Shown here piece after piece: positions 1 to 8,811 of a DNA stretch of 64,000 nucleotides. The translations under genes were made by a program, and so were the position numbers. Within the stretch, counting starts at the first letter, position 1; each line of letters opens with the position of its first letter. This stretch comes from Shewanella fidelis ATCC BAA-318 (GTDB taxonomy: Bacteria; Pseudomonadota; Gammaproteobacteria; Enterobacterales; Shewanellaceae): the NCBI RefSeq assembly GCF_000518605.1, contig NZ_JADX01000011.1, positions 186,001 through 250,000 of the forward strand. Reading direction: 5' to 3'. Below the pieces are notes generated by a model. That model did no database searches. It was not told the origin of the DNA and worked only from the letters and a program-made list of their open reading frames with translations.

Positions 1-639
1 TGAAAGTAATGGATCGACGGTTCCTAACAACAGGTTTGCACTGTAACCACCAGATACCCCGGCAAACGCAGCGGCTAAGCCCGCCAAAGGATGTCGCCCT
101 AGTGAGTGGAAAATCATCGCCGCCATTGGGATCAGTACTACGTAACCAAGCTCCGCTGCGGTATTGGAAACGATACCTGCGAATACGATAGTAAGCGTTA
201 CTAAACGCTTTGATGTACCCATGACCAGTGAGCGCATTGCAGCTGATAATAGCCCTGAACGTTCAGCAATCCCAACACCTAGCAAGGCTACAAGCACAGT
301 GCCTAATGGGGTAAAGCCGGTAAAGTTAGTCACTAAGTTAGAGACAATCATCCGTAAACCTTCAGCATTCATTAGGCTGACGACATGGATCATACCATCG
401 CTACTACGTCCAGCTGCGCCCTCTGGTCTAGGGTCAACGACGCTTAATTCAAAATATCCGGCAATACCGCTGATGACGACAACAGCAGCACAAAAAATGG
501 CAAAAAGAGTAATGGGATGTGGCAGCAAGTTTCCTAATTTTTCTACGATATTGAGGAAACGAACAAACCAACCGCTGACTTGAGGATCGAGAGAGGCACC
601 ACCTGACTGCGGCAGGTGATCTCCGTTATTACTGCTCAT
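1..639 (-). CDS. AbgT family transporter, copy 1 (partial, C-terminus outside window)
   Basis: Inner-membrane transporter of the AbgT family (p-aminobenzoyl-glutamate uptake or antimetabolite export in characterised members). The first 213 codons are visible and run off the window edge in frame. The protein is nearly identical to the complete paralogue at 925-2544: both begin MSSNNGD and share the segments PHPITLF, VVDPRPEGA, LVTNFTGFTPLGTVL and GVSGGYSANLLLGTVDPLLS. The ATG at 639 has an AAGGAA ribosome-binding site just upstream. Several hydrophobic segments are visible. The pair is a tandem duplication in one orientation, and the upstream 100 bp also resemble those of the other copy. The real substrate cannot be read from the sequence. 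Confidence 0.9.
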   Translation of the reverse strand, partial: MSSNNGDHLPQSGGASLDPQVSGWFVRFLNIVEKLGNLLPHPITLFAIFCAAVVVISGIAGYFELSVVDPRPEGAAGRSSDGMIHVVSLMNAEGLRMIVSNLVTNFTGFTPLGTVLVALLGVGIAERSGLLSAAMRSLVMGTSKRLVTLTIVFAGIVSNTAAELGYVVLIPMAAMIFHSLGRHPLAGLAAAFAGVSGGYSANLLLGTVDPLLS

Positions 640-863
640 GGTTTTTCCTTACAAGATGTTGTTATTATTTTTTAATTATTTTGGTATTGCTTTGGGTATA
701 TCTACGGCAGGAATAGCGTTTGATTGGCGCTAAGATGCGACTTCGAGTTATTCGAAGCTGCAGGCATCATGGATAAGTAAAATTAATTGAACCTTAATAG
801 GATCGCCTATTAAATCGCAATAGTGATCGGTAGCACGCTTTGGTGATACAGGTATGAGAGGGA

Positions 864-894
864 TAAAAAAGACCTAGCTACGAATAGCTAGGTC
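864..894 (-). terminator. Rho-independent terminator of the complete abgT-like gene
   Basis: A perfect 10-bp stem (871-880 with 885-894) closes a tetraloop that reads TTCG on the minus strand and is followed there by a run of six T. It lies about 30 bp past the stop codon of the 925-2544 gene and separates the two transporter copies. Confidence 0.9.
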
Positions 895-924
895 TCCGAT
901 ATTGAGTTGAGTAAAGTCGAATGG

Positions 925-2544
925 TTATGGCGTGTAGTAGGTTGCCGCCCCTGGGCCTACAGGTAAACCAAAAACAAATACCCAGATGAAGAAGAAGCAG
1001 GTCCAACCGATAAAGAATACGATTGAATATGGCAGCATAGTGGCAACTAGCGTACCGATACCGAGATTCTTCTTATATTGCGATGCCACCGCTAAAATGA
1101 GTCCGAAGTAGCTCATCATTGGGGTGATCAGGTTAGTCACTGAGTCACCAATTCGGTAAGCCGCCTGAATAGTTTCTGGTGCGTAACCAACTAGCATCAA
1201 CATAGGCACAAAGATAGGCGCTGTTACGGCCCACTGGGCAGAAGCACTGCCTAACATTAAGTTGATAAAGCCACACATCATAATAAACAGCACGAATACC
1301 AACGGCCCAGTTAAGCCAACCGCATTGAGTGCGTCGGCACCAGACACTGCCAATACCGCACCTAAGTTAGTCCATTTAAAGAAAGCGACAAACTGCGAGG
1401 CAAAGAACACCAGTACGATATACATGCCCATGCTGCTCATACTGCTAGACATCGCATTAATTACATCGATATCGCGCTTCATTGTGCCAACAACGCGGCC
1501 ATAAACTAAGCCGGGGATCGCAAAGCAGATAAAGATAAAGGCTACGATACCTTTTAAGAAAGGTGAGCCAGCCACTAAGCCAGTTTCTTGGTTTCTAAGT
1601 GGTGCGCCTTCAGGAATAATAGTGAGAGCCAGTATGGCTGACATCACTAGTACAGCTAGACCGGCAATCTTTAAGCCTTTCTTTTCTAGCGCTGTAACCG
1701 TATCCATTTTTTGTTCGCTAAGATCAATTGCAGCTTCACTGCTGTCATATTTTCCTAGCTTAGGCTCAACAATTTTCTCAGTGACAAAGGCGCCTAAAAA
1801 AGTAATCAAGAACGTAGAAACAAACATGAAGTACCAGTTTACTTCTGGGCCAACGATGTAATCAGGATCAATCATCTGTGCTGCGGCTTCGGTGATCCCT
1901 GATAGCAGTGGATCGACTGTGCCTAAGAGCAAGTTTGCACTGTATCCACCAGATACACCGGCAAAAGCGGCTGCAAGGCCAGCAAGCGGGTGTCGGCCTA
2001 AAGAGTGGAATATCATCGCAGCCATTGGGATAAGTACCACATAACCTAATTCTGATGCAGTATTGGAGACAATACCGGCAAACACTAAGGTTAAGGTAAC
2101 TAAACGCTTAGAAGCGCCCATAACCAGCAAGCGCATTGCTGCGGATAAAAGCCCTGAGCGGTCGGCGATACCGACACCTAAAAGAGCAACGAGCACAGTG
2201 CCTAATGGGGTAAAGCCGGTAAAGTTAGTCACCAAGTTGGAGACAATCATTCGCAGACCTTCAGCATTCATCAGGCTAACTACATGGATTAAGCCATCAG
2301 CGCTGCGGCCCGAAGCACCTTCAGGGCGAGGGTCGACCACAGTTAATTCAAAATAACCGGCAATACCGCTGATAACGACAACAGCGGCACAAAACATCGC
2401 AAATAGCGTAATAGGGTGAGGCAGTAAATTTCCGAGTCTTTCAACGACGTTTAGGAAGCGTACAAACCAACCACTAGGTTGGTTATTTGGGTCCGAGGGG
2501 ACATCATTAGGCAAAGGTAAGCTATCGCCATTATTGGAGCTCAT
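925..2544 (-). CDS. AbgT family transporter, copy 2 (complete)
   Basis: Complete 539-residue AbgT-family inner-membrane transporter, close to the usual 500-540 residues. A hydrophilic N-terminus of about 25 residues precedes the membrane segments, starting near PHPITLFAMFCAAVVVISG. The family-typical GVSGGYSANLLL and the late SASAQWAVTAPIFVPM segments are present. I chose the ATG at 2544 because AAGGAAG lies at good distance upstream and the truncated paralogue starts at the same residue; a TTG five codons earlier would extend the frame. Homologues take up p-aminobenzoyl-glutamate or export sulfonamide-like antimetabolites; no neighbouring abgA/abgB peptidase genes are seen, so the uptake role is unsupported here. 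Confidence 0.92.
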   Translation of the reverse strand: MSSNNGDSLPLPNDVPSDPNNQPSGWFVRFLNVVERLGNLLPHPITLFAMFCAAVVVISGIAGYFELTVVDPRPEGASGRSADGLIHVVSLMNAEGLRMIVSNLVTNFTGFTPLGTVLVALLGVGIADRSGLLSAAMRLLVMGASKRLVTLTLVFAGIVSNTASELGYVVLIPMAAMIFHSLGRHPLAGLAAAFAGVSGGYSANLLLGTVDPLLSGITEAAAQMIDPDYIVGPEVNWYFMFVSTFLITFLGAFVTEKIVEPKLGKYDSSEAAIDLSEQKMDTVTALEKKGLKIAGLAVLVMSAILALTIIPEGAPLRNQETGLVAGSPFLKGIVAFIFICFAIPGLVYGRVVGTMKRDIDVINAMSSSMSSMGMYIVLVFFASQFVAFFKWTNLGAVLAVSGADALNAVGLTGPLVFVLFIMMCGFINLMLGSASAQWAVTAPIFVPMLMLVGYAPETIQAAYRIGDSVTNLITPMMSYFGLILAVASQYKKNLGIGTLVATMLPYSIVFFIGWTCFFFIWVFVFGLPVGPGAATYYTP

Positions 2545-2626
2545 AGGGTCTTCCTTCAATATTAATTATTATTTTTATTATTCTACTGATGTGTAGCACG
2601 AGTAGCTACTAATGAGCATTTATTGT

Positions 2627-2680
2627 TGCACCAATGTGGCATGATGGATAAATAAAATTAATTAAACCTTAAAATCTGTT
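2627..2680 (-). promoter_or_regulatory. Conserved upstream block shared by both AbgT copies
   Basis: The plus-strand text GGATAAATAAAATTAATT followed by AAACCTTAA recurs with small changes at about 771-800, upstream of the first transporter copy. Conservation at the same place before both genes suggests a shared promoter or leader that was duplicated with the coding region. No convincing -35/-10 pair could be assigned. Confidence 0.35.
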
Positions 2681-2770
2681 ATTTAGTATAGGGATAACAA
2701 AAGCATAGCCAGTTAGGTAGGGTAAGGTTTTGCGGCGATTCATCGGGTATTTTCGAGGTAAAACAGGGGG

Positions 2771-2873
2771 CAAAAAAAAGACTCATATAGGATGAGTCTA
2801 AAGGGGATTGATTAACAATTTCCGTTGGGATTGCAATTACTATAACTAGTGCAAGCTGTACTCAGGCTGAATG
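2771..2873 (-). ncRNA. Candidate small RNA, tandem copy A
   Basis: A unit of about 100 bp that aligns at roughly 70% identity with copy B at 2951-3053. Read on the minus strand it holds a conserved AGTACAGCTTG block, a -10-like TATAGT, a conserved AACGGA, a CCCCTT stretch, then a terminator (GACTCAT with ATGAGTC, 2780-2786 and 2792-2798) followed by eight T. No open reading frame of note fits. CCCCTT could pair with AAGGGG-type ribosome-binding sites. It lies 230 bp before the complete AbgT gene on the same strand, so a tandem leader/attenuator is the alternative. I do not recognise a known family. Confidence 0.5.
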
Positions 2874-2950
2874 ATTAGTTGAGGAAAAGCAGCGCAGGGC
2901 TTGTTTGGTTTCCTTGGGGGTTAAATATAATAAGTTGCTTATATTTAAGA

Positions 2951-3053
2951 TAAAAAAAAGGACTCACATGAATGAGTCCGAAGGGGATAATGGATAGCTT
3001 GTCCGTTAGGAGTGGGATAACTATAGCTAACTCAAGCTGTACTGATACTGAAT
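2951..3053 (-). ncRNA. Candidate small RNA, tandem copy B
   Basis: Homologous partner of copy A, about 180 bp further upstream. It keeps the same order of elements: AGTACAGCTTG, CTATAGT, AACGGA, CCCCTT, then a GGACTCA/TGAGTCC terminator stem ending in eight T. The terminator stems differ in sequence but not in pairing (GACTCAT against GGACTCA), which is compensatory change and supports a real RNA end. Promoter position is uncertain; with TATAGT as -10 the RNA would be about 65-70 nt. Confidence 0.5.
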
Positions 3054-3577
3054 AAACTCACGATCCTATGTAGCCTCATTACTCTTAGGCTTATGTTAAA
3101 AATAATGCGAAATAGAGATAAATAACCAAGTAAAGTCAAAGTTAATTTAAAGTAGATGAAAATTTACATTTAAATGATGGTTATGGACTATAAATGCCTA
3201 TGATGACTAAATAGTTGCTCAAAAAAACACTGTTTTGTTTTTATCTATAATCTATATTTTTCAATAAATTACTGTATTTGTAAGTTAAATTTTACGCATT
3301 GCTCTCTATTTTCGTTTAGCTAAATTAAAAAAATGCTTAAAAGAGAGGATTAAGTGCGTTTGAACATCGTCTTAGAGCCTGTTTGACCATTCTTTTTTGT
3401 AAGCGTGCTTAAAAAATGACGTGTTTGTTTGAAGGTGAAACCATTACATAAACTGGATTTAGTTACGTAAATAGGTAACAGTATGGCAACAACAATGAAA
3501 TTGATTTCTGCATTGCGGCGGTTTTGCTGGCAAAAATGATACGCTTTTCATGACAAAAACAATAATAGGACGCGTAA
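3054..3577. other. AT-rich intergenic region before lemA
   Basis: About 520 bp without a supportable gene. It should hold the promoter of the candidate RNA pair (minus strand) and of the lemA operon (plus strand). Only short spurious frames are present. An AGGA sits before the lemA ATG. Confidence 0.5.
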
Positions 3578-4147
3578 ATGGAAGGGATATTTTTGACATT
3601 AGCCTTAGTAGCGATTATTGGCTACCTTTGGTATGTGAGCTTAATTAAAAAACGTAACACTGGCCGCGAAGCCTTGTCTGGTATTGATGTTCAACTAAAA
3701 AAACGTTCAAACCTTGTACCTAATATTCTTAAGATTGCTCAGAAATATATGGATCATGAGCAAGCTTTACTTAGCGAAATTACCGAGCTTAGAACGTTAG
3801 CAACTAAAGGCTACGATGACGTTGATCCCGAGTCAGTTAAGCAACATCTGCACGTTTCTGAAAAGCTTAATCAAAAAATGTCACAACTTATGGTTAGCGT
3901 TGAAAACTATCCAGAGCTCAAGTCAGACAACACTATGTTGCAGGCGATGCAAACGTATAACGAGGTTGAAGCCCAGCTATCTGCAGCGCGTCGTTTTTAT
4001 AACTCGGCAGTGTCTGAGTTAAATACTGCTGTGGAGATCTTCCCAGGTTCGATTATCGCATCAATGGCCAAAGTTAAAGTGATGCCATTTTATGAGGCAG
4101 ATGAAACCGCAAAAGCCTCAATCGATGCGGCTGATTACCTAAAGTAA
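3578..4147 (+). CDS. lemA: LemA family protein
   Basis: LemA-family membrane-anchored protein of 189 residues, the usual length. Residues about 4-20 form a single N-terminal membrane segment (FLTLALVAIIGYLWYV). It is followed by the family hallmark with N-x-L-VPN (VQLKKRSNLVPNILKIAQKY) and long alpha-helices rich in Q, E and A. The function of LemA proteins is poorly defined; they are envelope proteins. It heads an operon with a DUF3137 protein and a lytic transglycosylase, which points to an envelope role. Confidence 0.9.
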   Translation: MEGIFLTLALVAIIGYLWYVSLIKKRNTGREALSGIDVQLKKRSNLVPNILKIAQKYMDHEQALLSEITELRTLATKGYDDVDPESVKQHLHVSEKLNQKMSQLMVSVENYPELKSDNTMLQAMQTYNEVEAQLSAARRFYNSAVSELNTAVEIFPGSIIASMAKVKVMPFYEADETAKASIDAADYLK

Positions 4148-4204
4148 TAGCAGGTAGTTTATATCACTGGGTTTTAGTCTTACTTATTTGGGATCAGGCA
4201 CAGG

Positions 4205-5227
4205 ATGAATCTGATAACGTTTTTGTTTGGTGCACCAATTAAAGCTATTCGTCATAGTCATAACCTTGTGGCTGCCCCTAATGAAATCGCGCAATTTAAG
4301 CAATATTATCAACAGCACCTACAACCGCTAACCAGTAAGTTTGAAAACGCGAGAGTCGCAAGCTTAAAGGCTTGCCGTCAACGTTTGTATCTCAGTAGTA
4401 TTATTTATATTGCGACTGTAGGTTTGGCTTTTATGTTTATGCCTTACTTACGGCTATCTGAGCCTCTGATGGTTTATTTAATAGGGCTTGTGGTTTTGGC
4501 ACTGCCTTTTTTATGGTGGTTATACAATCCCGTTAAGCGCTACAAACAAGATGTAAAACTAAAAATTTATCCGCTAATTTTTAAATATTTTGGTGATGAT
4601 TTTATTTTTAGCGCAGATCATAAAATGAGCTTGTCGATGCTAAAGGCATCTAAATTGTTGCCTTACTATGAAGATGCAAGCTTTTCTGATTATGTACAGG
4701 GCAGCTATAACGGTGTTGATATCGCCTTAAATGAACTGCATCTGACCAAGCAAGTAAGGCGCGATAAGTCGACCGATACTGTTAGTGTTTTTAAAGGGTT
4801 AATCATAGAGTTAAGTAGTCACAAAGCGTTTCGAGGTCATACTGTGGTGGTAAAAACTCGAGGTGGCTTAGTGAATTTTCTATCGGATTCATTTAAGGGG
4901 TTAGATAGAGTAAAGCTGGAAGATCCTATTTTTGAAAAGCAGTTTGATGTGTTTACCACTGACCAAATAGAGGCGCGTTACTTGCTTACCGTGAGCTTTA
5001 TGGAGCGTTTACAGGAGTTGTCTGCCAGCTTTGGCAATAAAATTCAGTGTGCATTTTATCGTAATAAGTTGCTGATCATGCTTGGCACTAAAGAGGATCG
5101 TTTTGAAATGGCATCAATATTTAAAGCAGCAACCTTTGAATATGAGTTTAGCCAGATAAATAAAGAGATGAAACAGCTGTTTGCTATTGTCGATATCTTG
5201 CAACTTGAGCAGTCAACTGGCTTATGA
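4205..5227 (+). CDS. DUF3137 domain membrane protein
   Basis: A 340-residue protein with two adjacent membrane segments (about 61-80 and 86-106) and a long soluble C-terminal part. Segments such as YVQGSYNGVDIALNELHL and VFKGLIIEL match the DUF3137 family, whose members often lie next to lemA. It starts 57 bp after lemA, and its stop overlaps the next start by 4 bp (ATGA), so the three genes are probably co-translated. Biochemical function is unknown. Confidence 0.75.
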   Translation: MNLITFLFGAPIKAIRHSHNLVAAPNEIAQFKQYYQQHLQPLTSKFENARVASLKACRQRLYLSSIIYIATVGLAFMFMPYLRLSEPLMVYLIGLVVLALPFLWWLYNPVKRYKQDVKLKIYPLIFKYFGDDFIFSADHKMSLSMLKASKLLPYYEDASFSDYVQGSYNGVDIALNELHLTKQVRRDKSTDTVSVFKGLIIELSSHKAFRGHTVVVKTRGGLVNFLSDSFKGLDRVKLEDPIFEKQFDVFTTDQIEARYLLTVSFMERLQELSASFGNKIQCAFYRNKLLIMLGTKEDRFEMASIFKAATFEYEFSQINKEMKQLFAIVDILQLEQSTGL

Positions 5228-5931
5228 TTAAGCATTACTTGTTACTCAGTTTACTGCTTATATCTACTAATGTAGCGAGTCAGACGAGTAAGCCTCATTT
5301 TGCGGCGAAGCCTGCTGATAAAGGAGAATTGCAGCGTTCGGTTGTGCGTTCTCAGTCAGCAGTTTCCAGTGATAAGCCCCCTAAAGAGCAAGGCGAAAAG
5401 GTATACCACTATCGCAACCAAGCTGGCAGTTTAGTGTTTAGCGATTATGCGCCGCAGCAAGGTCATTATCAGGTGTTATTGTTTGACTGCTACGCCTGCC
5501 AACCAGAATCTACGATTAACTGGCAATCTATTCCGTTGTTTACCTCACTATATAAAGAACAAATAGCCTTAGCTGCGAGTACCTACCAGCTTGAACCCGC
5601 GCTTATTCGTGCAGTCATTCATGCTGAGTCAGCGTTTAAAGTCGCTGCAGTATCTAAGGCGGGCGCTCAAGGGTTGATGCAATTAATGCCTGAAACGGCA
5701 AAAGAGCTAGGAGTGAATGATGTGTTTCACCCGCAACAAAACATTTCCGCAGGTAGTCGTTATTTAGCACAGTTATTGAAACGTTTTGATGGTGATATTG
5801 CCTTGGCATGTGCGGCCTACAATGCTGGGGCGTCGAGAGTCGAGCAATATAAGGGAGTACCACCTTTCTCTGAAACTCAGGCTTATGTTGAGCGAGTGCA
5901 GATCCTGTTAAAGCGCTATCGCAGTAGCTAA
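5224..5931 (+). CDS. Lytic transglycosylase, SLT domain
   Basis: A 235-residue exported murein hydrolase. It has a signal peptide (residues 1 to about 19), a DUF4124-like segment near residues 60-95 (VYHYRNQAGSLVFSDYA), then an SLT domain from about 110. The catalytic glutamate is probably E135 in HAESAF; GAQGLMQLMPETA and AYNAGASRV are the family motifs. It would cleave the MurNAc-GlcNAc glycan bond in the periplasm, producing anhydro ends. The start overlaps the preceding DUF3137 gene by 4 bp, which ties it to the lemA operon. Confidence 0.9.
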   Translation: MIKHYLLLSLLLISTNVASQTSKPHFAAKPADKGELQRSVVRSQSAVSSDKPPKEQGEKVYHYRNQAGSLVFSDYAPQQGHYQVLLFDCYACQPESTINWQSIPLFTSLYKEQIALAASTYQLEPALIRAVIHAESAFKVAAVSKAGAQGLMQLMPETAKELGVNDVFHPQQNISAGSRYLAQLLKRFDGDIALACAAYNAGASRVEQYKGVPPFSETQAYVERVQILLKRYRSS

Positions 5932-5953
5932 GCGCTTAACAGTTCAGTTTGGT

Positions 5954-7357
5954 TTATGCGGGGATAGCAGTTTGTTTAACTCGCAGCTTGTTCGATTCAG
6001 CTTGCGTTTGATTTGCTTTTTTGGCGCGTGATCGAATATCAAACCACACCATAGGCACCACAACTAAACAAAGTGCAATATTCGAAAGTGGCATAGCCAT
6101 CCATACGCCATTCACGCCTAAAAACTTAGGTAAAATCATTAAGAATGGCAGTTGGATAAGCATGTTGCCGCAAGCTATAACTAAGGCTTTTACACCTTGG
6201 TTGGTGGCCATAAAATAGATAGATGAAAGTGCAATAAATCCATCTAACGGCATGGCAAATAAGTGCATTTTAATGCCTTCGATGGCGGTAGCGATTAACA
6301 ATGGGTCATCATTGTTAAATAAGCCCACCATAGTTTCAGGTAATAGGTTCAGCAGTAATACCCAGCTAGTGCCAGCAATTAAGGTGACTTTAACTGATAG
6401 CTTAAGCATTTTATTGATGTTTTCATGCTGTTCCGCGCCATAGTAGTAGCTCACAGGCGGCTGCATACCTTCGGCGATACCTTCAGCAACGAGGTAATAC
6501 AGCACCATTAAATAGCCGACAATCGCAAAGGCGCCTACCGTAAGTGGCGTACCGTATTCAGTGAAAAGGCGATTATGTAGCGCGAATACAAAGCTAGTAT
6601 ATAGATACATAAACAAGCTAGATGAGCCAAGTAGGATTATTTGCTTAGCAAAACTGCCATTAAACCAGCTGAATTTTGCCGACCAATTAATGCTGCTTAA
6701 CTTAGAGCAGAAGTAAGTAAAACCAAGAATACAAACAACAGCTTGGGCGCTAATAGTGGCAATGGCTGCGCCGAGTAAACCAAATTCAAAAACGCCAATC
6801 AGTAAGTAGTCGAGCAGAATATTAATCAATGCGCCTAGTACCATTAAACCAGTGGCCATATTAGGGCTTTCGTCATTTCTGATCAGTAACGGAACGGCCG
6901 AGGCTATAACCGTAATGGCGGCTCCCCATGTAAATACGCCAATATAATCTTGTGCCATCACTAAGGTGGCGCCAGCTCCGCCTTGCGCCATGAGAAAGTC
7001 GCTGCTAAATAGCGACAAAATCGTGGTAGAAATTACAGCTAATAGCAGCATTAACACTAAGCTACTGGTTAAAATAGTTGCTGCTGCGCGGGTGTCACCT
7101 TTGCCGCGCTGGATCGACAACAAGCTGCCGCTACCCATGCCGACCATGATGCCAAAACCCACCATGAAGTAGATCACTGGCCAAGCCATATTGATTGCTG
7201 CTAGTCCCTCAAAACCTATGTAATGACCAATAAAAATCCCGTCAACGATTTGGTATAGGCCGTTAACTAGCATGGCTGCAATTGCTGGCAAGGTATAACG
7301 CCAGAATGTGCGGCTGATTGACTGATTTTGAGTGGTTTCGATGTTTGGATCTAGCAT
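5954..7357 (-). CDS. MATE family efflux transporter
   Basis: A 467-residue inner-membrane MATE exporter with about 12 membrane segments, presumably ion-driven export of drugs or metabolites. Typical motifs are VDGIFIGHYIGFEGLAAINMAWP in the first helices and EGIAEGMQPPVSYYYGA in the second half. The start is uncertain: an ATG at 7357 and a TTG at 7378 are both in frame and neither has a good ribosome-binding site; the ATG is preferred. It is transcribed divergently from the LysR gene at 7469, a common arrangement for a regulator and its target. Confidence 0.88.
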   Translation of the reverse strand: MLDPNIETTQNQSISRTFWRYTLPAIAAMLVNGLYQIVDGIFIGHYIGFEGLAAINMAWPVIYFMVGFGIMVGMGSGSLLSIQRGKGDTRAAATILTSSLVLMLLLAVISTTILSLFSSDFLMAQGGAGATLVMAQDYIGVFTWGAAITVIASAVPLLIRNDESPNMATGLMVLGALINILLDYLLIGVFEFGLLGAAIATISAQAVVCILGFTYFCSKLSSINWSAKFSWFNGSFAKQIILLGSSSLFMYLYTSFVFALHNRLFTEYGTPLTVGAFAIVGYLMVLYYLVAEGIAEGMQPPVSYYYGAEQHENINKMLKLSVKVTLIAGTSWVLLLNLLPETMVGLFNNDDPLLIATAIEGIKMHLFAMPLDGFIALSSIYFMATNQGVKALVIACGNMLIQLPFLMILPKFLGVNGVWMAMPLSNIALCLVVVPMVWFDIRSRAKKANQTQAESNKLRVKQTAIPA

Positions 7358-7468
7358 AGGTATATCAAGGTTGAACAATAAAGTTTGCCAAGTTACTCTG
7401 TATTTGAGATTGAATAAAGTTAGTTACTATCTGTTTTTAATATAGGTTGCTGGAGCAAGAAACTGATA

Positions 7469-8347
7469 ATGAGCTGGACACTAGATGAGTTAAACGCCTT
7501 TGTTTATTCGGTTAAGCTAGGTTCGTTTTCTGCTGCGGCACGTAAGATGGGCAAGGCGCAGTCGCGGATCAGTACTGCAGTGAGTAATTTAGAAGCGGAC
7601 TTAGGCTTTGAACTATTTGATCGCAGTGCAAAATTACCGGTTTTGACCAAACTGGGGGAAGAGATGTTTATTGAGGCACAGTCGGTTATTACCCAGTGCC
7701 AGCGCTTAAACGCTCGAGCAATGAGCGTGACCGCTGGCGAGGAAATTAGTCTGACTGTCGCCATGGATGAAGCGGTTCCGGTTACCGCATTTGAGGCGTT
7801 ATTTCAGCGTTGCTCAGTGCAATTCCCTTTATTAAAACTGACGATTATTAATGGCTCACAAGAAGACATTGCAGCTTGGGTTGATGCTGGACGAGCTGAT
7901 ATTGGCATTATGTTCCACACCGCTAATACGTTACCTGACTCGCTCGACTTTATGTCGATTGGGCAATTTAAGCAGAGCTTAGTGGTTGCGCCTAGCCATG
8001 CGCTGGCGGCAACACCTGCGCCGACCTTAGAGCAGTTGATGCAATATCGGCAGTTAGCCATTTGCGATATTACTGGCCAGTCACAAACGCCACCTTTGTC
8101 GGCAAACTATTGGTATATAGATAGTTATTACTACATAGTTGCTCTCGTACTCCAAGGCGTGGGTTGGGCATTAGTACCTGAACATGTGGCTAAATCAGAT
8201 TGGTATATTGACGATCTTTGTGTGCTATCGACGGAATATATTACTGAGCCGCTGTTGGTGGAAATGGGCGTAGTAAACCGCCGTGATAATCAAATCGGCC
8301 CAGTGATGCACTGGTTATTTGATGAGCTACATTCTGTGTTGCAATAG
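7469..8347 (+). CDS. LysR family transcriptional regulator
   Basis: A 292-residue LysR-type regulator. The N-terminal winged helix-turn-helix spans about residues 4-62 (LNAFVYSVKLGSFSAAARKM, then ISTAVSNLEADLGFELFDR). The C-terminal part is a periplasmic-binding-protein-like effector domain. The start at 7469 gives a family-normal N-terminus. It is divergent from the MATE gene with a 111-bp gap, so the exporter is the likely target; the inducer is unknown. Confidence 0.88.
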   Translation: MSWTLDELNAFVYSVKLGSFSAAARKMGKAQSRISTAVSNLEADLGFELFDRSAKLPVLTKLGEEMFIEAQSVITQCQRLNARAMSVTAGEEISLTVAMDEAVPVTAFEALFQRCSVQFPLLKLTIINGSQEDIAAWVDAGRADIGIMFHTANTLPDSLDFMSIGQFKQSLVVAPSHALAATPAPTLEQLMQYRQLAICDITGQSQTPPLSANYWYIDSYYYIVALVLQGVGWALVPEHVAKSDWYIDDLCVLSTEYITEPLLVEMGVVNRRDNQIGPVMHWLFDELHSVLQ

Positions 8348-8353
8348 GGCAAA

Positions 8354-8785
8354 GACAGGGCACTCGCAAGCTCGTTTCTAGGACGTTCGCAGGCTCACTG
8401 CTAGGACGGTGCTACGCACCTACTAGGTCGCCAACAAGTTGGCTGCTAGGAAAAGCTAAAAGACAGGGCACTCGCAAGCTCGTTTCTAGGACGTTCGCAG
8501 GCTCACTGCTAGGACGGTGCTACGCACCTACTAGGTCGCCAACAAGTTGGCTGCTAGGAAAAGCTAAAAGATAGGGCACTCGCAGGCTCGTTTCTAGGAC
8601 GTTCACAGGTTCACTACTAGGACGGTGCTACGCACCTACTAGGTCGCCAACAAGTTGGCTGCTAGGCAAAGCTAAGAGATAGGGCACTCGCAAGCTCGTT
8701 TCTAGGACGTTCGCAGGCTCACTGATAGGACGGTGCTACGCACCTACTAGGTCGCCAACAAGTTGGCTGCTAGGAAAAGCGTAAA
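8354..8785. repeat. Four tandem 108-bp repeats with internal 22-23-bp substructure
   Basis: Four consecutive units start at about 8354, 8462, 8570 and 8678, with a period of exactly 108 bp and only a few substitutions between them. Each unit splits into four subunits of 23, 23, 22 and 23 bp that end in CTAGGACG, CTAGGACG, CTAGGTCG and CTAGGAAA, plus a 17-bp linker. Two subunits hold perfect small palindromes: GGTGC-TAC-GCACC and GCCAAC-AA-GTTGGC. There is no unique spacer between units, so it is not a CRISPR array, and no convincing protein frame. It fills the LysR-rlmJ intergenic space. Confidence 0.9.
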
Positions 8786-8811
8786 GATAACGGCTCTACA
8801 TCTTTTGCTTT

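Noticed and set aside
164..583. Plus-strand gene opposite the first AbgT gene
   Set aside because: It is the antisense shadow of a clear transporter gene; the same shadow occurs at 2063-2356 opposite the paralogue.
8354..8785. CRISPR array
   Set aside because: Units of 108 bp follow each other with no variable spacers, unit identity covers the whole period, and no cas gene is present.
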